Positions 7,240 through 14,487 of a stretch of DNA of 20,287 bases are shown one piece after another. Location of the stretch: NCBI GenBank assembly GCA_038209555.1, contig JBBQXP010000050.1, forward strand, positions 1 to 20,287, in the 5' to 3' direction. The number at the start of each line of letters is the position of its first letter. Within the stretch, counting starts at the first letter, position 1. Both the position numbers and the translations under genes were made by a program. The stretch comes from DASQGA01 sp038209555. Its GTDB lineage: Bacteria; Actinomycetota; Thermoleophilia; Gaiellales; Gaiellaceae. The notes under the pieces were generated by a model, which saw only the letters and a program-made list of their open reading frames with translations, ran no database searches and was not told the origin of the DNA.

Positions 7240-7832
7240 CCCTCGCCTTCGACACCGCGACCGACGCGGCGTCCTGCGCGCTCGTGCGGGACGGGAACGT
7301 CCTCGGTGAGCGGCCATCCCGGGCGGTTCGGATCCTGCACGACATCGACGACGTGCTCGCCGGCGCGGGCGTGGAGCCTGCTGCGCTGGACGGCATCGTC
7401 GTCGGAACGGGCCCGGGAAGCTACACCGGGCTCCGGATGGGGCTCGTGACGGCGAGGACGCTCGCTCTCTCCCTCGGAATTCCGGTCGCCGGTGTCTCGA
7501 CACTCGACGCGCTCGCCGCGGGGAGTCCCGGGAGCCGCCCTGTCCTCGATGCCCGGCGCGGGGAAGTCTTCACGCTGGTGGCGGGCGAGTACCGATGCGT
7601 TCGTCCCCACAACCTCGAGCTCGAGCAGGGCGAGACCGCGGTCGGCGACGGCGCGGTGCGGTACCGGGACGTCCTCCAGGGTTCCGGTGGCCTCGTGCCG
7701 CCCGACGAAAGCCCCGTCCACGTGCCCTGGGCACGCCATCACGCCCTCCTCGCAAGCGCCTTCGGTCCGCCCGAGGCGGCGGAGCCGATCTACCTCCGCG
7801 TGCCCGACGCCGAGAGGAAACTGCTGGCATGA
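7233..7832 (+). CDS. tsaB: tRNA t6A biosynthesis protein TsaB
   Basis: Partner of TsaD in the t6A synthase; it has the same ASKHA-type fold but acts as a scaffold without catalysis. The 199 residues open with LTLAFDTATDAASCALV and hold the family motif GTGPGSYTGLRMG (about residues 67-79), then LDALAA, DARRGEVF and a C-terminal PIYLRVPDAE. The GTG start at 7233 overlaps the tsaE stop by 7 nt. It is a little shorter than the E. coli protein, but the ending matches the usual C-terminus, so it looks whole. A 136-nt structured gap separates it from rimI. Confidence 0.94.
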   Translation: MLTLAFDTATDAASCALVRDGNVLGERPSRAVRILHDIDDVLAGAGVEPAALDGIVVGTGPGSYTGLRMGLVTARTLALSLGIPVAGVSTLDALAAGSPGSRPVLDARRGEVFTLVAGEYRCVRPHNLELEQGETAVGDGAVRYRDVLQGSGGLVPPDESPVHVPWARHHALLASAFGPPEAAEPIYLRVPDAERKLLA

Positions 7833-7858
7833 ACGTCGCTCGCCTCCGGCTCGCTCCC

Positions 7859-7883
7859 GCGGGGGCAACCATGTTTCCCCCGC
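7859..7883 (+). terminator. Terminator-like hairpin after tsaB
   Basis: GCGGGGG (7859-7865) pairs with CCCCCGC (7877-7883), with one mismatch and two more A-T pairs inside and a 5-nt loop CCATG. It begins 27 nt after the tsaB stop. There is no T-tract, so it could equally be an attenuator or part of a structured leader for rimI. Confidence 0.5.
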
Positions 7884-7911
7884 TAGCCGCCTTCTTAGAG
7901 TCCGACGTGGA

Positions 7912-7927
7912 GGAACCTCCCGGTTCC
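7912..7927 (+). promoter_or_regulatory. Second hairpin in the tsaB-rimI gap
   Basis: GGAACC (7912-7917), loop TCCC, GGTTCC (7922-7927): a perfect 6-bp stem with a tight loop, lying between the terminator-like hairpin and the start-codon hairpin. Confidence 0.4.
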
Positions 7928-7945
7928 CCCACACCCCCTCCACAC

Positions 7946-7974
7946 GTTCATAGGCCAAGGGTTGGCCTATGAAC
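7946..7974 (+). promoter_or_regulatory. Perfect 13-bp inverted repeat holding the rimI start codon
   Basis: GTTCATAGGCCAA (7946-7958) and TTGGCCTATGAAC (7962-7974) are exact reverse complements with a GGG loop. The rimI ATG (7969-7971) lies in the right arm. In RNA it would form a very stable hairpin that hides the start codon; in DNA it would be a symmetric operator. No ribosome site is visible in front of rimI. Confidence 0.7.
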
Positions 7975-8445
7975 CTCGAAATCCGCCGCCTGACACTCTC
8001 GGATCTGGACGAAATCGAGCGGATCGAGCAGGAGGCCTACCCCACGCCCTGGTCGCGGTCGATGTTCGCAGGCGAGCTCGCCAAGCCCTCTTCGATGTCT
8101 CTGGGTGCGTACGACCCGGAGCACAGCGGCACCCTCGCCGGGTACCTGATCATCTCGCGTTACGTCGACGCCTGGCACATCATGAACATCGCGGTTGCGT
8201 ACGCCTATCGCCGGCACGGCATTGCGCTCAGCCTCCTCGACGAGCTGTTCGCGCGCACCGAGACCGACGCCCGCCGCGGATACACGCTCGAGGTGCGCGT
8301 CTCCAACACGAGCGCGATCGCGCTCTACGAGCGGGCAGGCTTCTATTCGACCGGAGTGCGGCGCGGCTATTACACCGACAACCGCGAGGACGCGTTGATC
8401 ATGTGGCGCGACCCGGTGCCGGTGTCGTCGGTCGGCACTCCGTGA
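7969..8445 (+). CDS. rimI: RimI-type ribosomal S18 alanine N-acetyltransferase (GNAT)
   Basis: An acetyltransferase of the GNAT fold; E. coli RimI acetylates the N-terminal Ala of ribosomal protein S18. The 158 residues start with EIRRLTLSDLDEIERIEQEA and contain PTPWSRSMF, the acetyl-CoA-binding loop YRRHGIALSLL, LEVRVSNTSAIALYERAGF and the C-terminal GYYTDNREDALIMW, all typical of RimI. The gene lies between tsaB and tsaD, a common arrangement. The natural N-terminus fits ATG 7969 well, yet this codon sits in a strong hairpin with no ribosome site, so expression may be controlled or the message leaderless. The stop overlaps the tsaD start (GTGA). Confidence 0.93.
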   Translation: MNLEIRRLTLSDLDEIERIEQEAYPTPWSRSMFAGELAKPSSMSLGAYDPEHSGTLAGYLIISRYVDAWHIMNIAVAYAYRRHGIALSLLDELFARTETDARRGYTLEVRVSNTSAIALYERAGFYSTGVRRGYYTDNREDALIMWRDPVPVSSVGTP

Positions 8446-9407
8446 TCCTCGGCCTCGAGACGTCCTGCGACGAGACCGCCGCTGCGCTCGTCACGGGTGA
8501 CGGGGTGGTGCGTTCGAGCGTGGTTGCCTCGCAGGCTGAGCTTCACGCCCGCTACGGCGGCGTCGTCCCCGAGATCGCGTCGCGGCGGCATCTCGAGCTG
8601 GTCTCCCCGGTCGTTCAGGAGGCTTTGCGGAAGGCGGGGGCGGCCCTCGACGACGTCGGCTCGGTCGCCGTCACCCGGGGGCCGGGGCTGATCGGCGCCC
8701 TCCTGGTCGGGCTCTCGGCGGCCAAAGCGCTCGCATGGTCCCGCCGGCTTCCGCTCGTGCCCGTGGACCATCTTCACGGTCACGTCTCGTCCCTCTTCCT
8801 CGAGCCGGGCGCGGTCGACCCCCCGTTCGTCTGCTTGCTTGCGAGCGGAGGGCACACCTTGCTCCTGGACGTCCGAGACCGCTCTGGATTCGAGGTGCTC
8901 GGCAGGAGCCTCGACGATGCGGCCGGGGAGGCCTTCGACAAGGGTGCCCGCTTGCTCGGCCTCGGGTATCCGGGCGGCGCCGCGATCGACCGGCTGGCTC
9001 GCGAGGGCGATGCCGAGGCGTACCGCTTCCCGGTTGCGCGGGTGCCCGGCCTCGACTTCTCCTTCTCCGGCTTGAAGACCGCCCTCCTCTACGTCGTTCG
9101 CGACCTCGCCCCGGCCGAGCTCGAGCGTAGGCGCGCAGACCTCGCGGCGAGCTACCAGCGCGCCATCGTCAGGGCTCTCGTAGAGCGAACCCGGAAGGCA
9201 GCCGCGGCCGCGAGCACCCAGCGCATCGCCGTCGTCGGCGGGGTTGCTGCGAACTCCGAGCTGCGGGCATCACTGCCGGAAGCGGCGCTCGCCCCGCTCG
9301 AGCTCTGTACCGACAACGCGGCCATGATCGCCTCTGCGGCTCGCTTCGCACCGGTCATCGCCTACCCTGAGTATCTTGCGCTCGATGCGTACGCCTCCGC
9401 GGCCTGA
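8442..9407 (+). CDS. tsaD: tRNA N6-adenosine threonylcarbamoyltransferase (TsaD)
   Basis: Catalytic subunit of the bacterial t6A synthase; it moves the threonylcarbamoyl group from threonylcarbamoyl-AMP to A37 of tRNA. The 321 residues start ILGLETSCDETAAALV, as the family does. The metal-binding HxHGH motif is present (His110 and His114 in DHLHGH), with the distal ligand Asp291 in CTDNAAMIA, and the nucleotide-site motifs ASGGHTLLL, FDKGARLLGLGYPGG, FSFSGLKTALL and VVGGVAANSELR. The GTG start at 8442 shares bases with the rimI stop. A long in-frame extension upstream to 7962 is only open frame, since it covers rimI. The next 165 nt form a structured element. Confidence 0.96.
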   Translation: MILGLETSCDETAAALVTGDGVVRSSVVASQAELHARYGGVVPEIASRRHLELVSPVVQEALRKAGAALDDVGSVAVTRGPGLIGALLVGLSAAKALAWSRRLPLVPVDHLHGHVSSLFLEPGAVDPPFVCLLASGGHTLLLDVRDRSGFEVLGRSLDDAAGEAFDKGARLLGLGYPGGAAIDRLAREGDAEAYRFPVARVPGLDFSFSGLKTALLYVVRDLAPAELERRRADLAASYQRAIVRALVERTRKAAAAASTQRIAVVGGVAANSELRASLPEAALAPLELCTDNAAMIASAARFAPVIAYPEYLALDAYASAA

Positions 9408-9572
9408 GAACCCGTTTCAGGATGACGACTCCCCGCCAGGGTGCGATTGGGCGGTGCGAGACAAGGACGCAGGGAGTGCCCATATCGAGGCAGATATGGG
9501 CGCGAGTGAGGACGCCGGCTCGCGCCGTTCAGCGCGGCCTGGCGGGTCAGTGCTTCATTTTGAAACGGGTTC
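9408..9572 (+). ncRNA. Candidate structured RNA: 165-nt rod of nested inverted repeats
   Basis: Begins at the base after the tsaD stop and ends 22 nt inside the predicted protease frame. Outer stem 9408-9419/9561-9572 (12 perfect pairs), continued by 9420-9425/9555-9560 (two G-U, four Watson-Crick) and 9428-9430/9549-9551; then 9432-9440/9538-9546 (9 perfect pairs), 9452-9460/9519-9527 (9 pairs, one G-U), a symmetric 15 x 15 nt purine-rich loop (9461-9475 and 9504-9518) with AGGACGC on each side (9464-9470, 9509-9515), and an end hairpin 9476-9486/9493-9503 with loop GAGGCA. I do not recognise the family. It could be a cis-regulatory leader of the protease, a small RNA, or a palindromic repeat. 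No T-tract follows, so it is not a plain terminator. Confidence 0.6.
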
Positions 9573-12186
9573 AAGGGGCAGGCGCCGGGCGACGGCCCTG
9601 GGGCTCGTCGCGCTGGTTGCGACGACGCTCATCACGGTCACACCGGTTCGCGGGGCGGGCGACGCCGTCGTCAGCGGTGTCGCCGCGGCGTGGCGGGGAG
9701 CGTTCGGCGTTCGCCCCCAGGCAGCCGCGCCCTCGAAGCGGATGATCGTCGTCCTTGCCGCTCCCTCCGTCGCCGACCAGGCTGCGGGCCTGCGTCGATC
9801 GCCGACGCCCGCCGAAACTCGCCGCTGGTCCACGGAGGCCGAAGGAGCACAGAGGCTCCTGCTCGCCAAGCTCGCCGAGCGTGGGATCGACGTGGAGCCT
9901 CTCTACACGTTCACCCGCACGCTGAACGGCTTCTCCGCCGCCCTGGACGACAGGGCACTCGCCGAGCTCGAGCGGATCGGAGGCGTCGCCGGGGTCTATC
10001 CGGTCCGGACGGTCTATCCCGCCTCGATCGGGACCGAGACCATCGGGCAACCGGAGTTCTCGGAGCGCGCAGGCCGTCGCCCCTCGGTCCAGCTACCGGG
10101 ATTCGACGGAGCCGGGGTCACCGTCGCGCTTCTCGACGCGGGCGTCCAGCGCGCCCACTCAGCTCTCCGCGGCCGGGTCCTCCCGGGCTACGACCTTCTC
10201 CGCGGCGCCGGGCCGGCCGTCGCTCGGGCGATGCCTGGAGAGCCAGGGCGCCTCGAGACGCATGGAACCCGCATGGCAGGCCTCCTCGTGGGAGGCGATC
10301 TCGTCGGGGGAGTCGCACCGGGTGCAAGGATCTTGCCTCTCCGCATTCTCGGCTGGCGCCGGACCCGGGACGGCTCCTATGCAGTTTTCGGCCGCGGCGA
10401 CGCCCTCGTGGCCGGCCTGGAGCGCGCCGTCGATCCAGACGGGAACGGCGACCTCAGGGATGCGGCTGACATCGCGCTCGCAGCCGTCGTCGAGCCGTTC
10501 GCGGCGTTTCCGGACAGCCCGGAGTCGAGAGCAGTCGCAGGCGCGACGCGCCTCGGCACGCTGGTAGTGGCCGCGGCCGGGAACGACGGCCGTGCAGGGC
10601 GGGAAGGATTTGGAAGCGTCGGCGGGCCCGGTGGAGCGCCCGATGCTCTGACCGTCGGCGCCCTGGACGCACGCTCGGACCTGCTCCAGGCGAACGCGAC
10701 CCTTCGAATCGACTCCAACGAGGTCCTGGACGAGCCCGTGCGCGTACTCGGCGCGGTGGCGCCCCGGTCGGCATTGCGTCTCCGGGTCTCGGCACTGCTC
10801 GGTCCCTCGCTCGGCGACGGCGAACGAGCCCCGGCGGTTCAGGCAAGCGGTGCCGTGTTGGCCGACTTCTTTGACAGCGCCGGCGCCAGCCGGGTCGCGG
10901 GGCGGGCCGTGCTCGTCCCAGGGGGCGGCTCCCTGACAGAGAAGGCGCAGAACGCAGCCGCAGCCGGCGCGGCCGTCCTCCTCGTCGCCGGAGCGCAGCT
11001 TCCGTCCGGTGCGCTCGACCTGGACGAGGCGGGCGGGATCCCGGTGCTTGCACTCGCCGGGCGCACAGCCATGGCGTCCGCGCGCGCTCTTGCCTCCGGT
11101 CGCGAGGTCACCCTCGACCTCGGTGCCGCGGAGGCGGTGGGTAACCCGGGCGCGGGGCGCGTGGCACCATTCTCCTCGAGCGGCCTCGTATTCGACGGAC
11201 GTGTGAAGCCCGACCTCGTCGCACCCGGCGTCGGGCTCGTGACTGCGGACGCAGGTCGTACCGCCGACGGCTCGCCGCGCGTCGCGACCGCCACCGGCTC
11301 GAGCGCAGCCGCGGCCGTCGTCGCCGGTGCGGCCGCGCTCCTGGCCGACGCCCGCCCGGACCTGTCGGCCGGTGAGCTTCGCGGGCTCCTGGTCGGAAGC
11401 GCGCGCCAGCTCGAGGGCCGTGCGTCCGCAGGAGTGACCGTCGCGGGAGCAGGCGCGCTCGACCTCCAGGGCGCCGCCTCGACGGAGCTGGCGGTCGAGC
11501 CGGCCTCGCTCGCGCTCGGAAAGGCAACCGGCGCGGGCTGGAGCGTGATCCGGGGCATCAGCGTGCGGAATCTGTCGACTCGCACCCTTCGCCTCTCGTT
11601 CGGTGCCGCCAACGATTCGGCTGCCGGGCCCGAGGTGCGGTTCGCTGCGAGCCCGGCAAGCCTGACCCTTCGGCCGGGTGACGCGGGCGACGTCGTCCTG
11701 CAGGCGGCCGCGCCGGCCGGAGGTTCCGGCCTGTCGGCGGGCGTCTTCGTGGTCCAGGCCGAGCGCTCGCGGCCCGTGCGGCTCCCGTGGGCGGTCTCGT
11801 TCGCGCCCGCGAAGGCGCCGCTGGTCGGTGACATCCGGCTCTCGAACGACTCCTTCGCGCCCTCGCCCGCCGCGCCGGCCGTGGTCGCCTTCAGGGTGGG
11901 AGCCGTGGGCCAGGGTGCCGAGGGGCAGACGATCGAGCCGGTTCGCCTCCTCGAGGGCGAGCTCTGGACGGCCGCGGGCAAGCGCCTGGGAACACTCTTC
12001 CGCCTGCGCGACCTTTTGCCTGGCCGCTACGCGTTCGGCCTGACCGGCCGTGGCGCGTTCGGGAGCACCCTCAGACCGGGCGACTACGAGCTCCGGCTCA
12101 CCGCCGAGCCGGTCGAGGGAGCCGAAGGCACGCTCCCCTCGACCGCGAAGGTCACGTTCACGATCTCCGGCCCGGGGGAGGGTTAA
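9550..12186 (+). CDS. Secreted subtilisin-like serine protease (S8) with PA-type insert
   Basis: An 878-residue exported endopeptidase. From GTG 9550: signal peptide (GSRGRRR, then about 20 hydrophobic residues ending near Ala/Gly 38), an I9-like propeptide (about residues 58-160), and an S8 catalytic domain split by an insert. Triad: Asp196 (ALLDAGV), His238 (THGTRMAG), Ser585, with oxyanion Asn345 (AAAGNDG). The Ser motif reads GSSAAAA instead of the usual GTSMAxP. A PA-like domain fills about residues 420-530, and beta-rich domains follow from about 655. No sortase motif or C-terminal helix is seen, so it is probably released. ATG 9496 is an in-frame alternative start; both starts lie inside the structured element 9408-9572. 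Confidence 0.88.
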   Translation: MLHFETGSRGRRRATALGLVALVATTLITVTPVRGAGDAVVSGVAAAWRGAFGVRPQAAAPSKRMIVVLAAPSVADQAAGLRRSPTPAETRRWSTEAEGAQRLLLAKLAERGIDVEPLYTFTRTLNGFSAALDDRALAELERIGGVAGVYPVRTVYPASIGTETIGQPEFSERAGRRPSVQLPGFDGAGVTVALLDAGVQRAHSALRGRVLPGYDLLRGAGPAVARAMPGEPGRLETHGTRMAGLLVGGDLVGGVAPGARILPLRILGWRRTRDGSYAVFGRGDALVAGLERAVDPDGNGDLRDAADIALAAVVEPFAAFPDSPESRAVAGATRLGTLVVAAAGNDGRAGREGFGSVGGPGGAPDALTVGALDARSDLLQANATLRIDSNEVLDEPVRVLGAVAPRSALRLRVSALLGPSLGDGERAPAVQASGAVLADFFDSAGASRVAGRAVLVPGGGSLTEKAQNAAAAGAAVLLVAGAQLPSGALDLDEAGGIPVLALAGRTAMASARALASGREVTLDLGAAEAVGNPGAGRVAPFSSSGLVFDGRVKPDLVAPGVGLVTADAGRTADGSPRVATATGSSAAAAVVAGAAALLADARPDLSAGELRGLLVGSARQLEGRASAGVTVAGAGALDLQGAASTELAVEPASLALGKATGAGWSVIRGISVRNLSTRTLRLSFGAANDSAAGPEVRFAASPASLTLRPGDAGDVVLQAAAPAGGSGLSAGVFVVQAERSRPVRLPWAVSFAPAKAPLVGDIRLSNDSFAPSPAAPAVVAFRVGAVGQGAEGQTIEPVRLLEGELWTAAGKRLGTLFRLRDLLPGRYAFGLTGRGAFGSTLRPGDYELRLTAEPVEGAEGTLPSTAKVTFTISGPGEG

Positions 12187-12188
12187 GC

Positions 12189-13463
12189 GTGGCAACCATC
12201 GAGGCGAGCGCGTCGCACCTGAAGCGCGATCCGTGGGAGATGGCCCGCGAGCAGCTCCGCCAGGTCGCAGCGCTGGTCGACGTGACCGAGAACATGCTGG
12301 AGGTGCTCCTCGAGTGCAAGCGCTCGGTGGAGGTCTCCATCCCCGTCCGCATGGACGACGGCTCTGTCAACGTCTACACCGGCTTTCGAATCACGCACAA
12401 CGTGGCGCGCGGGCCTTCCAAGGGCGGCATTCGTTACCACCCCGGCGTCACGCTCGAAGAGACGAAGGCGCTCGCCATGTGGATGACGTGGAAGTGCGCC
12501 CTGATGGCGCTTCCGTTCGGCGGTGCGAAAGGCGCCGTCGTCTGCGATCCCAAGGTGCTCTCGGTGGGCGAGCTGGAGCGCCTCACGCGCCGCTACACCA
12601 CGGAGATCATCAACCTGATCGGCCCCGAGGTCGACATCCCTGCGCCCGATGTCGGCACGAGCTCCCGCGAGATGGCCTGGATCTTCGACACCTACTCGAT
12701 GAACAAGGGCTACTCGGTCCTCGGCGTCGTGACCGGAAAGCCGCTCGAGGTCGGTGGCTCCCTGGGACGGATGGAAGCCACGGCCCGCGGGGCCTCGTAC
12801 TGCGTGCGCGAAGCGCTGCGGAAGCAGGGTCGAAGGATCGAAGGCTGTCGCATCGTGGTGCAGGGGCTCGGAAATGTCGGGCGTAACCTCGCGCTGTTTC
12901 TCGCCGAGGAAGGCGCTTCCATCGTCGCCGTCTCCGACTCGAGCGGCGGGGTGCACAATCCAGCCGGCCTCGACGTCCAGGCTGCCGTGGAGCACAAGCG
13001 CCTACATGGAGCACTCGAGAGCTTCGAGGGCGGCGAGCCCGTCACCAACGAGGAGCTGCTCTTGCTGGACTGCGACGTCCTCGCCCCCTGCGCGCTCGAG
13101 CAGGTGATCACCGAGGAGAACGCCGACAAGGTCAGGGCCCCGGTCATCTGCGAAGGCGCGAACGGTCCGGTCACTCTCGAAGCGGACAGGATCCTGGAGG
13201 ACCGAGGCGTGCTCGTGCTGCCCGACGTCCTCGCTAATGCAGGGGGTGTTGTCGTCTCCTACTTCGAATGGGTACAGGGCCTCCAGGAGTACTTCTGGAA
13301 AGAGAACGAGGTGAACGCGAAGCTGAACGACATCGTGACGCGAGCCTTCTCCGAGACGTGGGGCATCCACGAGGACCGGCAGGTTTCGATGCGCCAGGCC
13401 GCCTACGCGATCGCGGTGAGACGCGTCTCGGAGGCGACGACCATCCGCGGCCTCTACCCCTGA
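12189..13463 (+). CDS. gdhA: Glu/Leu/Phe/Val dehydrogenase, probably glutamate dehydrogenase
   Basis: Interconverts glutamate and 2-oxoglutarate plus ammonia with NAD(P). The 424 residues equal the usual length of hexameric catabolic-type enzymes. Motifs: GGIRYHPGV, MTWKCALMALPFGGAKGAV with Lys102 and the catalytic Lys114, APDVGTSSREMAWI, and the Rossmann motif VQGLGNVGRNLA (about residues 225-236), then CEGANGPVT, DVLANAGGV and YFEWVQGLQ. GTG 12189 follows the protease stop by 2 nt, with GGGGGAGGG just upstream, so the gene may be coupled to the protease. Related amino-acid dehydrogenases share these motifs, so the substrate is not certain. An NAD-linked enzyme near rex would fit redox control. 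Confidence 0.92.
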   Translation: MATIEASASHLKRDPWEMAREQLRQVAALVDVTENMLEVLLECKRSVEVSIPVRMDDGSVNVYTGFRITHNVARGPSKGGIRYHPGVTLEETKALAMWMTWKCALMALPFGGAKGAVVCDPKVLSVGELERLTRRYTTEIINLIGPEVDIPAPDVGTSSREMAWIFDTYSMNKGYSVLGVVTGKPLEVGGSLGRMEATARGASYCVREALRKQGRRIEGCRIVVQGLGNVGRNLALFLAEEGASIVAVSDSSGGVHNPAGLDVQAAVEHKRLHGALESFEGGEPVTNEELLLLDCDVLAPCALEQVITEENADKVRAPVICEGANGPVTLEADRILEDRGVLVLPDVLANAGGVVVSYFEWVQGLQEYFWKENEVNAKLNDIVTRAFSETWGIHEDRQVSMRQAAYAIAVRRVSEATTIRGLYP

Positions 13464-13471
13464 GACCTGGG

Positions 13472-13726
13472 ATGCATCGCGTCCGGCTCTACTTCGCAAG
13501 CGGGTGTCACCTCTGCGAGGCCGCACGCAGCGTGCTCGAGCAGGTTCGCGCAGAGATTCCGTTCGAGCTCGAGGAGACCGATATCGGCGGGGACACGGAG
13601 CTGGAGCGGCGCTACCGCGAGCGCATCCCAGTCGTCGCCGTCGACGGCGTGGAAGCGTTCACCTACTTCGTTCACCCCGACGGACTCCGCCTCAGACTGG
13701 GAGCACAAAGTCAACAAGATTCGTAG
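13472..13726 (+). CDS. Glutaredoxin-like small thioredoxin-fold protein (DUF836 type)
   Basis: An 84-residue thioredoxin-fold protein. It starts HRVRLYFASGCHLCEAA: beta strand followed by a CxxC redox pair (Cys12 and Cys15), then a helix, the strand FELEETDIGG, and the cis-Pro region RIPVVAVDG. This is the layout of glutaredoxin-like DUF836 proteins, expected in the cytoplasm as thiol-disulfide exchangers. ATG 13472 lies 8 nt after the gdhA stop; an upstream extension of the frame inside gdhA is not coding. The last residues (about 70-84) are less regular. Partner protein unknown; rex follows 55 nt later. Confidence 0.8.
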   Translation: MHRVRLYFASGCHLCEAARSVLEQVRAEIPFELEETDIGGDTELERRYRERIPVVAVDGVEAFTYFVHPDGLRLRLGAQSQQDS

Positions 13727-13741
13727 GCTTCGTGAGCCACA

Positions 13742-13757
13742 GTTCCTGCTACGGAAC
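13742..13757. promoter_or_regulatory. Small inverted repeat upstream of rex
   Basis: GTTCC-tgctac-GGAAC, 31 nt before the first possible rex start codon. It may be an operator, but does not match the known Rex site (TTGTGA and its complement). TATGCT at 13773-13778 could be a -10 box; transcription would then begin about at the GTG codons 13788/13791. Confidence 0.25.
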
Positions 13758-13787
13758 GGAAAGCACGCCAGGTATGCTCGGTTGCAA

Positions 13788-14459
13788 GTGGTGAGCAAGC
13801 TTCCGATCCCGCTCGAAGGCGTCGAGGAGACCCGCAACGGCGACCGGCTCACCGTTGGGGTGGCCGCGCGGCTGAGCCAGTACCTCCGCGTCCTCACGCA
13901 GGCCCGCAAGATGGGTAAGGAGCGGATCTCCTCGCAGGAGATCAGCGAGTACACGAACATCAACGCGACACAGATCCGGCGCGACCTGTCCGGGTTCGGA
14001 AAATTCGGGAAACGCGGTGTCGGCTACAACATCGACGCCCTGGCCGGCGAGATCCGCAAGATTCTCCGGACACAGGGGCAGCACAACATCGCGCTCTTCG
14101 GGGCAGGCCGCCTCGGGCAGGCGATCGCAAGCTCGACGATCTTCGCCGACCACGGGTTCAACATCGCTGCCGCGTTCGACGTCGACCCCGAGAAGGTCGG
14201 CAAGCCGATTGGACAGGCGCAGCAGGTGCTCGCCTACGACCGCCTCTCGGAGCTCCTCCGTGAGAAGGCGATCATCGTCGCGGTGCTCGCGGTTCCGGAC
14301 GACGAGGCCCAGCGGGTTGCGACCGACGTGGTCGAGGCCGGTGTGAAGATCATCTTCAACTACACGCAGGCGCTCCTCGACGTTCCCTCGGACGTAACCG
14401 TGCATACGACGAGCCCGGCGGTCGAGCTGCTCTACGCGCTCTACTTCTACCTGGCCTGA
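13788..14459 (+). CDS. rex: Redox-sensing transcriptional repressor Rex
   Basis: Dimeric repressor that senses the NADH/NAD+ ratio and controls respiratory and fermentation genes. About 223 residues. The winged-helix half holds RLSQYLRVLTQARKMG, ISSQEISEYTNINATQIRRD and SGFGKFGKRGVGYNID; the Rossmann half begins NIALFGAGRLGQAIA and continues AAAFDVDPEKVG, with a C-terminal swap helix ending LLYALYFYLA. The start is uncertain among TTG 13782, GTG 13788 and GTG 13791; a possible -10 box at 13773-13778 suits leaderless translation from one of the GTGs. No clear Rex operator was found near it. It ends the plus-strand run. Confidence 0.95.
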   Translation: MVSKLPIPLEGVEETRNGDRLTVGVAARLSQYLRVLTQARKMGKERISSQEISEYTNINATQIRRDLSGFGKFGKRGVGYNIDALAGEIRKILRTQGQHNIALFGAGRLGQAIASSTIFADHGFNIAAAFDVDPEKVGKPIGQAQQVLAYDRLSELLREKAIIVAVLAVPDDEAQRVATDVVEAGVKIIFNYTQALLDVPSDVTVHTTSPAVELLYALYFYLA

Positions 14460-14467
14460 GCGTCAGT

Positions 14468-14483
14468 CTCGGCGGGGGCCGAG
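14468..14483. terminator. Hairpin between convergent rex and anti-sigma genes
   Basis: CTCGGC-GGGG-GCCGAG, a perfect 6-bp stem in the 28-nt gap between two convergent genes. Outside it TGAGCG and CGCCTCA can pair with one bulge. It may stop transcription from both sides; no T-tract is present on either strand. Confidence 0.45.
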
Positions 14484-14487
14484 CGCC

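Noticed and set aside
7962..8441. A continuous open frame that would extend TsaD by 160 residues at the N-terminus
   Set aside because: It runs over rimI in another frame, its translation is Arg/Pro-rich and unlike any TsaD, and the family's N-terminus begins exactly at GTG 8442.
9376..9495. A protease start inside the tsaD end
   Set aside because: The extra N-terminal residues are polar and proline-rich and would push the signal peptide some 60 residues inward.
9408..9572. Retron-type ncRNA or MITE
   Set aside because: The flanking inverted repeats recall both, but no reverse transcriptase is nearby and no target-site duplication is seen at the ends.
10159..12195. A 678-residue minus-strand open frame
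   Set aside because: It lies opposite the S8 protease gene, whose signal peptide and triad are clear; its translation is Arg/Gly/Glu-rich with no domain.
13705..13735. CACAAAGTCAACAAG as a Rex operator upstream of rex
   Set aside because: The reverse strand shows two TTGT-like words as direct repeats, not the inverted repeat that Rex needs.
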